From positions 1 to 64,000 of the forward strand of contig CAIPDP010000082.1 of the NCBI GenBank assembly GCA_903863845.1: 64,000 bases of DNA. The letters run 5' to 3'. Position numbers and translations under genes: made by a program. Positions 28,433-37,819 of the stretch are shown piece by piece. The DNA comes from an uncultured Mucilaginibacter sp. (GTDB taxonomy: Bacteria > Bacteroidota > Bacteroidia > Sphingobacteriales > Sphingobacteriaceae). The notes below the pieces were generated by a model. It had not been told where the DNA came from and searched no databases. It worked only from the letters and a program-made list of their open reading frames with translations. The stretch's first letter is position 1; the number at the start of each line of letters is the position of its first letter.

Positions 28433-31400
28433 ATGGAATATAAAAAAACCAATAATCTTTTAGGCTGGCTTTGCTTCGTCATCGCCTCAATCACGTACAT
28501 CAGCACACTCGAACCCTCTGTGAGTTTTTGGGATTGCGGTGAGTTTATTTCCTGTGCCTATCGTCTGCAGGTTGCTCACCAGCCCGGATATCCTCTGTTT
28601 GCTATGCTGGGGAAATTCTTCTCGCTTTTTTCAATGGGCGACAAAACTAAAGTTCCCTTTTTCACTAATATGGGTTCGGCCATTGCCAGTGGTGCAACCA
28701 TTATGTTTCTTTTCTGGACCATCACGGCCCTCGCCAAAAAATTATTACTAAAGAAAGATGAGGTACCTGATACTACTAAACTCATCCTTATAATGGGTGG
28801 AGGCCTGGTTGGTGCCTTAACCTTTACTTTCACAGATACCTTTTGGTTCTCAGCTGTCGAAACCATCGTATTTGCCCTTTCGTCACTCTGTACAGCAGTA
28901 GTATTTTGGGCTATTCTGAAATGGGATGCCCATGCCGACGAGCCCGGTGCCGACAAATGGATCGTTTTCATCGCTTATGTGATAGGTCTTTCTATTGGAA
29001 TTCACCTTTTGAACTTGTTGACTATTCCTGCAGTAGTTCTGGTGTATTATTTCCGCAGGGCAAAGGTAGTTACTACCCGCAGCGCATTTACTGCATTCCT
29101 TATCTCGGTATTGATCCTGGTATTGGTTCAATATGGAATACGCGGCTATACTGTGCAATTTGCAGCATATTTCGATTTGTTCTTTACCAATTCATTAGGT
29201 CTTGGTTTTGGCACTGGCGCAGTAGTGTTTTTCCTGATATTGATCAGCCTGATCGTGTTTGGCGTATACTGGAGTCAGAAAAACGTTAAGCCAGCGCTCA
29301 ACCTTGCTTTTTTATGTATTGCTTTTATTTATTTCGGTTACAGCTCGTTTGCTTACATCCCTATCCGTGCAACTGCCGGCACCGATCTTGATAACTCGCA
29401 TCCTGACAACGCCTTCATACTTTACGGTTACCTTAACCGGATCCAGTACGGCGAGACACCATTGTTGTTCGGTCCTTATTTTGATGCGAAAGTAAAACGC
29501 GACGCCGATGGCAATGCCCTTACTACCGCTGGTAGTACTATTTACCGTAAGGGAAAAACAAAATATGAAAATGCCGGTCGCCGTACCAATTATGAGTACG
29601 ACCATACCACAATTTTGCCCCGTATGTATAACACGGACAATACAGATAATGCTTATGAACAGGATGCCCAATTTTACCGTCAATGGTTGCACATGGCAGA
29701 TAATGACGTGCCAACTTTTAGTGATAACCTGAAATGGATGTTCAGCTGGCAGATGCAGCAGATGTATTTCAGGTATTTTCTGTGGAACTTTGTCGGAAGA
29801 ACAAACCAATTGGACGGACAGCAACAGATGGGAGGCTTGCATGGCTATGTTGACGGCGACTGGACCAGCGGTATTTTTGATGGTAATCGCAACCTACCAA
29901 AAACTCTGATACACCGTGATGCAAATACGCCGGTATATGCCTATAATGCGTATACGCCTTTATATGCACTGCCCCTGATATTAGGTTTGATCGGCCTGAT
30001 CTATCATTTTCAGAAAAGCCAGCGGGATGCTTTGATCGTGGCCTTATTGTGGTTCTTTACCGGCCTTGCTATTGTTGTTTACGTCAATCAGCCGAGTGTG
30101 CAGCCCCGTGAAAGGGATTACTCTTACGTCGGTTCCTTCTACGCTTTTGCGATATGGATCGGATTGGGTGCTATTGCCCTGGGCGATCTGTTAAAAAATT
30201 GGCTTAGCGGCAAAACTGCTGCAACCCTGGCCACGGTGGTTTGCCTGTTGGTTCCGGTATTGGTTTATTCCAAAGAGCATCTGGCTCATGACCGATCAAC
30301 CAAAATGACACCGCACGATATGGCCTATAATTACTTAATCTCGTGTCCCAAAGATGCGATCTTGTTTACTTATGGCGATAATGATACTTACTCCCTTTGG
30401 TACGATCAGGAAGTTGAAGGCATCAGGCCCGATGTACGGATCGTTAACTTGAGTTTGTTTAGCGGCGACTGGTATATTCACCAGATGCAGAAGAAAATGA
30501 ACGAATCGGCACCGCTGCCTATAACTATGCCTTATGAGAAATATGAAGAAGGCGTGCGTGATGCTATACAGTTTTATGATAAAAAATTACCAGGATATAC
30601 CGATGTAAAAGAAATTTTCGATTTCATAACATCAGATAATCCCCAGGCACAGGCACAACTGGCCGATGGTACTTCTATCAATTACCTGCCTACCAAGAGT
30701 TTTAAGCTGACTGTCAATGCTGATAGTGTCATAAAAAATGGTGTGGTGCCTGAATCGCAAAGAAGCCGTTTAGCAGATACCTTGAAATGGAAGATATCTC
30801 CGAACTTTATTACAAAGGATCAACTGGCCTTCATTGATATACTTGCCCATAACAATTGGAAGCGCCCGATATGTTTTACCATTACAGTGGGTGCCGAAAA
30901 TATGATGGGCCTGCAGCCTTTCCTTTATAAAGAAGGGTTTACCTATCACCTGATACCATTTAAACCCGATACGGCAACCCGCGACCAATTGGGCAAGACC
31001 AATAACGACGTGATGTACAATACGCTGATGACTAAATTTAAATGGGGTAATTTTAAGACCGCCAAATATCTTGATCCCGAATCAACAACCATGTTTTACC
31101 CGGTTATCACTTCAACCGTTATGAACCTGGTGCAGAACCTATCTTTAAGCGGCGAGAAAGATAAAGCACTGAAGGTATTGCACAAATACGACGAGGAAAT
31201 GCCCGATATCTATCCTTATATGGATATTGCACGAAGTAAATACTTCCTGGTGGTGAACGCGTATGACTTAAAAGATATCGGTTTAGCCAATAAATATGCC
31301 AACAGCATCGATGCTTATATCTCGGATCAGCTCGACTATAATTATGGTTTGACGCAATCCAATTCAGAAAGTGTAGACCCGCGTACTGTACAACTTGGTT

Positions 31401-31534
31401 TGTATATTTTGAATCAGATGAGCGAACTGGCTAAAGATAACCATCAAACAGCCGTATCAGAAAAGCTGCAAAAACACTTCAAAGATTACGAAACCAAGTT
31501 TGCCAGTATATTGGGAGTAGCGCCTAAACAATAG
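28433..31534 (+). CDS. DUF2723 family (TMEM260-like) multi-pass membrane protein
   Basis: N-terminus TLEPSVSFWDCGEFISCAYRLQVAHQPGYPLFAMLGKFFSL; RERDYSYVGSFYAFAIWIGLG. Confidence 0.88.
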   Translation: MEYKKTNNLLGWLCFVIASITYISTLEPSVSFWDCGEFISCAYRLQVAHQPGYPLFAMLGKFFSLFSMGDKTKVPFFTNMGSAIASGATIMFLFWTITALAKKLLLKKDEVPDTTKLILIMGGGLVGALTFTFTDTFWFSAVETIVFALSSLCTAVVFWAILKWDAHADEPGADKWIVFIAYVIGLSIGIHLLNLLTIPAVVLVYYFRRAKVVTTRSAFTAFLISVLILVLVQYGIRGYTVQFAAYFDLFFTNSLGLGFGTGAVVFFLILISLIVFGVYWSQKNVKPALNLAFLCIAFIYFGYSSFAYIPIRATAGTDLDNSHPDNAFILYGYLNRIQYGETPLLFGPYFDAKVKRDADGNALTTAGSTIYRKGKTKYENAGRRTNYEYDHTTILPRMYNTDNTDNAYEQDAQFYRQWLHMADNDVPTFSDNLKWMFSWQMQQMYFRYFLWNFVGRTNQLDGQQQMGGLHGYVDGDWTSGIFDGNRNLPKTLIHRDANTPVYAYNAYTPLYALPLILGLIGLIYHFQKSQRDALIVALLWFFTGLAIVVYVNQPSVQPRERDYSYVGSFYAFAIWIGLGAIALGDLLKNWLSGKTAATLATVVCLLVPVLVYSKEHLAHDRSTKMTPHDMAYNYLISCPKDAILFTYGDNDTYSLWYDQEVEGIRPDVRIVNLSLFSGDWYIHQMQKKMNESAPLPITMPYEKYEEGVRDAIQFYDKKLPGYTDVKEIFDFITSDNPQAQAQLADGTSINYLPTKSFKLTVNADSVIKNGVVPESQRSRLADTLKWKISPNFITKDQLAFIDILAHNNWKRPICFTITVGAENMMGLQPFLYKEGFTYHLIPFKPDTATRDQLGKTNNDVMYNTLMTKFKWGNFKTAKYLDPESTTMFYPVITSTVMNLVQNLSLSGEKDKALKVLHKYDEEMPDIYPYMDIARSKYFLVVNAYDLKDIGLANKYANSIDAYISDQLDYNYGLTQSNSESVDPRTVQLGLYILNQMSELAKDNHQTAVSEKLQKHFKDYETKFASILGVAPKQ

Positions 31535-31556
31535 GTGCCCACTGGCAATCATCAAA

Positions 31557-31592
31557 TAAAAAAGCGACAGTTCTCAGAACTGTCGCTTTTTT
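31557..31592. terminator. Bidirectional Rho-independent terminator
   Basis: aaaaaagcgacagttctcagaactgtcgctttttt between convergent genes. Confidence 0.93.
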
Positions 31593-31609
31593 AATGATCA
31601 AAAGCGAGC

Positions 31610-32050
31610 TTATTTTTCACTAAATGGTTTATCAGCCTTTTTAGGATCGTAATGTAAATTAGGTGTTAGCCAATATAACAGGATCACTCTCGAATACCTG
31701 TAATTAAAAGGCGACAATAAAAGTGCTACGCCCAATAAAACACCCAGGTATAGCCATGGCGACTCAGAGGAAGTAAGCAAATAGGTTCCTATTGCCAGCG
31801 TAACCATTTCGGCGACAACCATTCCGTAACTCACAAACATGGCCACATAAAAATAACCCGGTTCAATCTCGAACTGGAAGTTGCAATACGGGCATTTGGT
31901 GTACATTTTTTGATTCAGGAAACCCGAGGATGTTTTTTGGAACATATCGCCTTTTCGGCATTTAGGACATTTGGCTTGAACTGCAGCTTTTAGTTCCGAA
32001 GTTGGCTTCAAGTGATCAGAATTTTCATTGATAGACATGGGTACGAACAA
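31610..32050 (-). CDS. DUF983 family protein
   Basis: KCPKCRKGDMF...MYTKCPYCNFQFEIEPGYFYVAMFVSYG. Confidence 0.88.
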   Translation of the reverse strand: MFVPMSINENSDHLKPTSELKAAVQAKCPKCRKGDMFQKTSSGFLNQKMYTKCPYCNFQFEIEPGYFYVAMFVSYGMVVAEMVTLAIGTYLLTSSESPWLYLGVLLGVALLLSPFNYRYSRVILLYWLTPNLHYDPKKADKPFSEK

Positions 32051-32151
32051 GAAGTTTATTTACCCGCAAAAATGAGAAATTTAAAAGCAAAAAATGATTA
32101 ACGCTACGGTTATTTATGGATTTGCAAATTGGGACCGTTTTGAAAAAAATA

Positions 32152-32206
32152 ATCCCCCGCCGGGAGGCGGGGGATATAGTGGTCCGTCTTACTCGCTAAT
32201 TCGGAC
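32152..32206. promoter_or_regulatory. Two consecutive stem-loops in a divergent intergenic region
   Basis: ATCCCCCGC-cgggag-GCGGGGGAT, then GGTCCG...CGGACC. Confidence 0.55.
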
Positions 32207-32314
32207 CAAACCTAAACCTTATCACCGCAAATTTGTGAATTTATAGTGAATATTTAATGAAAAATTTTAAAAAAATCTACTCGTAAATTTTCCATATTTA
32301 CATAAAGCGTAAAA

Positions 32315-32956
32315 ATGACACATTTAAGGCCTGATAGCATCATTTTCGACATGGACGGAACCCTTTGGGACGCAGTCGATACCTATACAGATTCGTGGAA
32401 TATTGTATTCAAAGAGTTGGGAATTGATATACATGTTAACAGGAACGAGCTTGCAAAAATGGTTGGCTGGGAAGGCAAAAAAGTTCATGCAGCGATCATG
32501 CCCGATTTTGATGAACAAAAGCGGCAAAGTATTTATGCCAGGGTAAATGAGCTGCGCCGGGAATTATTACCTAAAAACGGAGGTACTTTATATACAGGCG
32601 TTAGGGAGGGGCTCGAAAAGCTTGCCGGCCAATATAAGCTGTACATTGTAAGTAATTGTGCGGTTGGCGTTATCCGGCTTTTTATTGATTGGGCCGGCAT
32701 CAATGACCATATTATTGATGAGATCGCCTATGGCACCAATTATATGCCTAAACATCATAATATTAAAATGCTGATCGACCGTCACGATCTGAAAGCGCCG
32801 GTTTATGTTGGCGATACGGCTGGTGATGCTGAACAAAGCAGGCTTGCAGGCGTGCCTTTTGTTTTTGTAACTTATGGTTTCGGCGAAACCGATGATCACG
32901 ATCTTCGCTTTGATAACTTTACTGATCTGACCAATTATTTTATCGCGCTCCAGTAG
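32315..32956 (+). CDS. HAD-family hydrolase
   Basis: IIFDMDGTLWDAV; YIVSNCAVGVIRLF; VYVGDTAGDAEQSRLAGVPFVF. Confidence 0.88.
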   Translation: MTHLRPDSIIFDMDGTLWDAVDTYTDSWNIVFKELGIDIHVNRNELAKMVGWEGKKVHAAIMPDFDEQKRQSIYARVNELRRELLPKNGGTLYTGVREGLEKLAGQYKLYIVSNCAVGVIRLFIDWAGINDHIIDEIAYGTNYMPKHHNIKMLIDRHDLKAPVYVGDTAGDAEQSRLAGVPFVFVTYGFGETDDHDLRFDNFTDLTNYFIALQ

Positions 32957-33005
32957 TTGTTTAAGTTTTGGTAAATTCAAATATTAAAATTGTAATACCC
33001 TGATA

Positions 33006-34544
33006 ATGAAACTGCAGAAAATTATTTTATCCCTACTTATTGCGCAAATGCTCTCGTTGTTGGTAGCCGCGCAGACCTATAAAGCACCTGTTTTTAACGA
33101 TCCTGACAGGCTTAAAAAGATTGAGGCGACTTTCGGGGTGATTGATAAGATATATAAGGAATATGCTGAACAAAATCATTACTCCGGCCTGGTGTACGGT
33201 ATAGTTGTGGATGGTAAATTGGTGCATGCCGGTGGACTGGGATTCACAGAATTGCAAAACAAAATTGCAGCGGGACAAGGCTCTGCATTCCGTATTGCTT
33301 CGATGAGTAAAAGCTTTACGGCGATGGCTATTCTAAAACTGCGGGATGAAGGTAAATTGCGCCTGGACGATCCGATCTATCTTTATATACCGGAGGCGAG
33401 GAACATGAAAAAGCTCACAAAAGATGCCCCGCCAATTACCATTCGCAATTTATTAACCCATACTGCCGGCTATCCAGAGGACAACCCCTGGGGCGACAGG
33501 CAACTGGCCAATACCGATCAGCAGCTGATCGATCTTTATAAAAAAGGGATATCCTTTTCAAATGACCCGGGTTTGGGATATGAATATAGCAACCTGGGAT
33601 TTGCTACACTCGGCTACATCATCAAAAAGGTAACAGGTATCAGTTACCAGCAATATATTACTCAAAATATTTTGAGACCGCTTGGCATGAACCATACCTG
33701 GTATGAATACAGTAAAGTGCCAAAAGAGCTGCTGGCACATGGCTACCGCTGGCTTGATGGTAAATGGGTTGAACAACCCATGCTGCATGATGGCTCCTAT
33801 GGCGCAATGGGCGGTATGATCACTACGATCGAAGATTTTAGCAAGTATATGGCTTTTCATCTTTCAGCATGGCCCCCGCGTGACGATGCTGAGCAAGGGC
33901 CGGTTAAAAGAAGCTCGGTCCGCGAGATGCAATACCCCTGGGATTTTAACGGTTTGAATACTACCTACCATACCGTAAACGGACGGTCGGCTCCATTTGC
34001 TTCGGCCTATTGTTACGGTTTACGCTGGCGCAGGTATGCTGATGGAACTACCGCCGTTGGGCATACCGGAGGCTTACCCGGTTTTGGGAGCGAATGGACG
34101 GTTTACCCTGAATACGGTATTGGTGTAGTAAGTTTTGCCAATTTAACATATGCCAGTGCCGGTGCAGTAAATTTGCAGGTAGCTGATACTCTTTTACGGC
34201 TTTCGGGTATCCAGCCACGACAATTGCCACCTTCCGATATTTTGACAAAGCGTAAAAATCAATTATTGAAAGTTTTACCAGAATGGAACAATGCAAATGC
34301 AAGCGGTATTTTTGCGATGAATTTTTTCATGGATTACTTTCCCGATAAGCTTAGAGCTGAGGCAGAAGCTATTTTCGCAAAAGCAGGCAAGATCAATTCG
34401 GTAGGTGAAGTAGTACCAGAAAACCAGCTTAGAGGGTATTTTATTTTGGATGGTGAGCAGGCAAAGATCAAAGTTAGTATTACCCTGACCCCCGAAAATC
34501 CTGCATTGATACAGGAATATCACATTTCACTTTTAGGAAAATAA
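33006..34544 (+). CDS. Class C beta-lactamase-like serine hydrolase
   Basis: SMSKSFTAMAILKL (SxxK), YEYSNLGF (YxN), HTGGLPGF. Confidence 0.92.
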   Translation: MKLQKIILSLLIAQMLSLLVAAQTYKAPVFNDPDRLKKIEATFGVIDKIYKEYAEQNHYSGLVYGIVVDGKLVHAGGLGFTELQNKIAAGQGSAFRIASMSKSFTAMAILKLRDEGKLRLDDPIYLYIPEARNMKKLTKDAPPITIRNLLTHTAGYPEDNPWGDRQLANTDQQLIDLYKKGISFSNDPGLGYEYSNLGFATLGYIIKKVTGISYQQYITQNILRPLGMNHTWYEYSKVPKELLAHGYRWLDGKWVEQPMLHDGSYGAMGGMITTIEDFSKYMAFHLSAWPPRDDAEQGPVKRSSVREMQYPWDFNGLNTTYHTVNGRSAPFASAYCYGLRWRRYADGTTAVGHTGGLPGFGSEWTVYPEYGIGVVSFANLTYASAGAVNLQVADTLLRLSGIQPRQLPPSDILTKRKNQLLKVLPEWNNANASGIFAMNFFMDYFPDKLRAEAEAIFAKAGKINSVGEVVPENQLRGYFILDGEQAKIKVSITLTPENPALIQEYHISLLGK

Positions 34545-34647
34545 GACTTGATAATAAGTTAAAAATACTTGCTAATTTGTTAAGAATAAGGTAAAAAGCT
34601 ATTTTCGCGATTTATTATTCACTTGACTACCTTTTAAATTAGCAAAT

Positions 34648-35556
34648 ATGAAAAGAACTTTACTCTTATTGACTCTACTTACAGCTGGTTTTACTGCTTT
34701 TTCGCAAACCCCTGCGACAGCGCCCAAAGACGCCATTAAAAAAGATACCGCCTGGAAGATCCATGGCCAAAATACAATTCTGATCAACCAAAGCTCCTTC
34801 TCAAACTGGGCTGCCGGTGGTGTAAATTCCCTTGCTGCAAATTTGTTGTTAGATTACGATTTTGATTACAAAAAAGATAACTGGAGCTGGGACAATAAAG
34901 TGATCGTGGGTTATGGCGACAGCAAACAAACAGGCCTTGGCTGGCGCAAGAACGACGATAGGATCATCCTCAATAGCTTATTAGGTTATAAAGCTGCACA
35001 ATACTGGCTCTATACCTTTTATGCCAACTTCCAGACACAGTTTACCAACGGTTATTCATACGATGCCAATAACAACCGCACTTTAATATCTTCTGCGTTT
35101 GCTCCTGCATACCTTACTCTGGGTCCGGGTTTTGCCTATAAAAAATCAGACAATTTCAGGATCAACGTTTCGCCTTTTGCAGCTAAATTCACGATCGTTC
35201 AAAATGATTCTCTCTCAAGTATTGGTGCCTTTGGTGTAACACCGGGTAGTCATAGCCTGTTTGAATTTGGTTCATCGCTGGATGCTTATTATAAAATAAA
35301 TATCGCCAAAAATATTTCCCTCGAAAATATCCTGAAACTATACGAGAACTATATCAAAAATCCGGGAAATGTTTATGCAGACTACTCAGCCAATATTTAC
35401 ATGAAGGTTAATAAGCTGGTTACTGTAAATGTTGGTCTTGAGCTGATCAACGACCCGAACGCCCAAATTGCTGAGACAAGTAACGGTATAACCTCATCGC
35501 ACTCGCTATTGCAGGTGAAACAAATATTTGGTGCGGGTTTGACGTACAAGTTCTAA
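34648..35556 (+). CDS. DUF3078 domain-containing protein
   Basis: WKIHGQNTILINQSSFSNWAAGGVNSLAANLLLDYDFDYKKDNWSWDNKVIVGYG. Confidence 0.88.
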   Translation: MKRTLLLLTLLTAGFTAFSQTPATAPKDAIKKDTAWKIHGQNTILINQSSFSNWAAGGVNSLAANLLLDYDFDYKKDNWSWDNKVIVGYGDSKQTGLGWRKNDDRIILNSLLGYKAAQYWLYTFYANFQTQFTNGYSYDANNNRTLISSAFAPAYLTLGPGFAYKKSDNFRINVSPFAAKFTIVQNDSLSSIGAFGVTPGSHSLFEFGSSLDAYYKINIAKNISLENILKLYENYIKNPGNVYADYSANIYMKVNKLVTVNVGLELINDPNAQIAETSNGITSSHSLLQVKQIFGAGLTYKF

Positions 35557-35563
35557 TTGGTTG

Positions 35564-35646
35564 TCCCTATAGCTATCGGGATGGTTGTAGAGGTTGTATT
35601 AGTTGTAGTAGTTGTAGTAGTTGTCGGATAGCAATCGGGATGGTTG
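35564..35646. repeat. Palindrome TCCCTATAGCTATCGGGA plus direct repeat ATCGGGATGGTTG flanking a (TTGTAG)-rich tract
   Basis: ATCGGGATGGTTG at 35575-35587 and 35634-35646, with ttgtagtagttgtagtagttg between. Confidence 0.7.
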
Positions 35647-35724
35647 CAGCAGGTTAGTCGCAGTTTCTCTGTTCGGATATTGGCGAATCTATTTTAGCCA
35701 ATTTCTTTCTGGTTGCATAAAATA

Positions 35725-36903
35725 CTATCGAGCGGTTTCAACGATATCACCACTTTCGATACGACCTCTTTTAAGGTCGGTAAAGCTTCTGCCGCTATAG
35801 CGTTTGTAGTTGTCGAAATAGCCCGGAATACCGTCGGCTGTGAGTGGTTTGGCGTTGTTCATCAACCGGTAATGTAGGTGCGGGAAGGTGATATCGCCTG
35901 AAAAACCGATCTTGCCAAGCTTCTCGCCCTGGTGTACCAGTTGACCAATTCGAACTAAAAGGCTCCCTTGTTCGAGATGTTGCAGCATACAGAACTCGCC
36001 ATTGCCCTGATCGATGATCACATAATTGCCTAAATGGTTGGGGTCGGCGTCTGATGCTTCCCGTGCAAATTTGAGCGATTTGCCTTTGAAGTCATTGTCG
36101 GGCAAAGTGTTTTGCAGATCGACCACAATACCGGTTGCTGGTGCATAAACAGCCTGACCATATGCAAACCAGTTTTCTTTTACAAAAGGATCGTTTTTGT
36201 ATAAGTTGCCGTTGTCGTCGGCGCTGCCCAGGTCGAAAGCATAGCGATTTGATTTAAGCGCCACCCCTTTAACTGATTGTTCAGCCATACCAGCTGGTCC
36301 GATACTTTGGCCGGGATAAAAACTCCTGCCGTCCATCACCACCAGCTTGCCTTTAAGTGGCAACCGATAACTGTTTTTGGGCAGGTATGCTTTTGGGGTG
36401 ATGATCTTTTTAAGCGAAAGATCAAAGTCGGTTGATAGTCGTTTTTTATTATTTTCCCTTTGTTTTGGCAAATCAGCATAATCAAAATCGAACTGATATT
36501 GCAGGAATGTGATCTTTACATCTGGCGGGTAAGTATAAAAAGGATTAAAGATATCGATCGTTTCTCCGGGTTTCAACGTCGTGCTGCCTATGGCTTTCAA
36601 ACCCGCACCCTGACTATTTACATTGATGGCCTGCCTGAATACCGGTTTTACCGAAGCATCCATCACTGTAGCTTCAATAGTAGCAAGGTAAAGCGTATGT
36701 GTGCCCGTATTTTTGATTAGGATATCAAAATTTAAATATTCGCCGTTTTGATCCCTTTCAATAAAAGGGTTATTAGGTAAAATGCCAGCCGATGCTTCGT
36801 CAATTTGTATAGTTGATGTTGCCTTAGCCGGATTATTTGGTCTATACGATAAGATGCTGCCTGGAAATAGCAACATGCAGATCAATGTTATTGGCTTTAT
36901 CAT
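35725..36903 (-). CDS. M23 family metallopeptidase
   Basis: GNYVIIDQGNGEFCMLQHLEQGSLLVRIGQLVHQGEKLGKIGFSGDITFPHLHYRLM. Confidence 0.9.
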   Translation of the reverse strand: MIKPITLICMLLFPGSILSYRPNNPAKATSTIQIDEASAGILPNNPFIERDQNGEYLNFDILIKNTGTHTLYLATIEATVMDASVKPVFRQAINVNSQGAGLKAIGSTTLKPGETIDIFNPFYTYPPDVKITFLQYQFDFDYADLPKQRENNKKRLSTDFDLSLKKIITPKAYLPKNSYRLPLKGKLVVMDGRSFYPGQSIGPAGMAEQSVKGVALKSNRYAFDLGSADDNGNLYKNDPFVKENWFAYGQAVYAPATGIVVDLQNTLPDNDFKGKSLKFAREASDADPNHLGNYVIIDQGNGEFCMLQHLEQGSLLVRIGQLVHQGEKLGKIGFSGDITFPHLHYRLMNNAKPLTADGIPGYFDNYKRYSGRSFTDLKRGRIESGDIVETAR

Positions 36904-37128
36904 GAATTCAGGTTGAACGGAAATCAATGTAAAATTCGTGTTAATTATTGTTTATAAAAAATTAACTAGTAGTTTTTTAATTGTCGATTGCAAAAACTAA
37001 ATTCCATTCATTTACTAATTACGTTAGCCAGTTGAAAAGGTTACAATAAAGCCTTGCAAATGAACAATAGTGACGTAAGTCATAGTTTGGAATAACTTAA
37101 ATTTGAACAATATTTAAATCTGTTTCCT

Positions 37129-37782
37129 ATGCTCATAGACCTTAGCCATACCATCGAAAACCAGCTCATTACCTACAAGGGTTTGCCAGCCCCGGTCATT
37201 TGCGATTACATGAGCCGGGAACGCTCAAAATACTTTTATGATGAGGGTACCACCTTCCAGATCGCTAAGATCGAAATGGTAAGCAATACCGGCACCTATG
37301 TCGATTGCCCTTTTCATCGTTTTGAAGATGGGCAGGATGTTTCGGAAGTCGAACTGGAACGTTTTGCCGAACTGGAGGGTATCGTTATTGCTATACCCTT
37401 TACGGAGCACCTCGCTATTGGTCCGGAACAATTTGCCGGTTTCGATTTAAACGACAAGGCTGTACTGGTCCATACCAGCTGGGCGCAACATTGGAATACT
37501 GACCTGTATTTCGAGGGGCACCCTTATTTGACAAAGGAAGCTGCTGAATACCTCCGTGATGTTGGCGTCAAACTGGTTGGCATCGATTCCCATAATATTG
37601 ATGATACCGGAGGTGGTAGCCGCCCGGTGCATACCATTCTTTTAGGCGCGGGTATACTGATCGTAGAACATTTGTGTAACCTGGAAACATTGCCAGGAGC
37701 TGGCTTTAAATTCAGCGCAGTTCCGCCAAAATTTAAGGGCGTGGGCACTTTTCCGGTTAGGGCAATGGCGAGGGTGTATTGA
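37129..37782 (+). CDS. Cyclase family protein (kynurenine formamidase-like)
   Basis: MLIDLSHTIENQLITYKGLPAP; GTYVDCPFHRFEDG; VGIDSHNIDD. Confidence 0.88.
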   Translation: MLIDLSHTIENQLITYKGLPAPVICDYMSRERSKYFYDEGTTFQIAKIEMVSNTGTYVDCPFHRFEDGQDVSEVELERFAELEGIVIAIPFTEHLAIGPEQFAGFDLNDKAVLVHTSWAQHWNTDLYFEGHPYLTKEAAEYLRDVGVKLVGIDSHNIDDTGGGSRPVHTILLGAGILIVEHLCNLETLPGAGFKFSAVPPKFKGVGTFPVRAMARVY

Positions 37783-37819
37783 TTTTAATGATTTATTTAA
37801 GAGGCGATTCGTTGGCCAA

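Noticed and set aside
29312-29842. 176-aa minus-strand ORF
   Set aside because: Antisense within the DUF2723 gene; no recognisable motifs.
33006-34544. Possible clinical-type beta-lactamase/resistance gene (also 60465-61919)
   Set aside because: Both are generic class C-like serine hydrolases/esterases common in Bacteroidetes; sequence alone does not support beta-lactam resistance.
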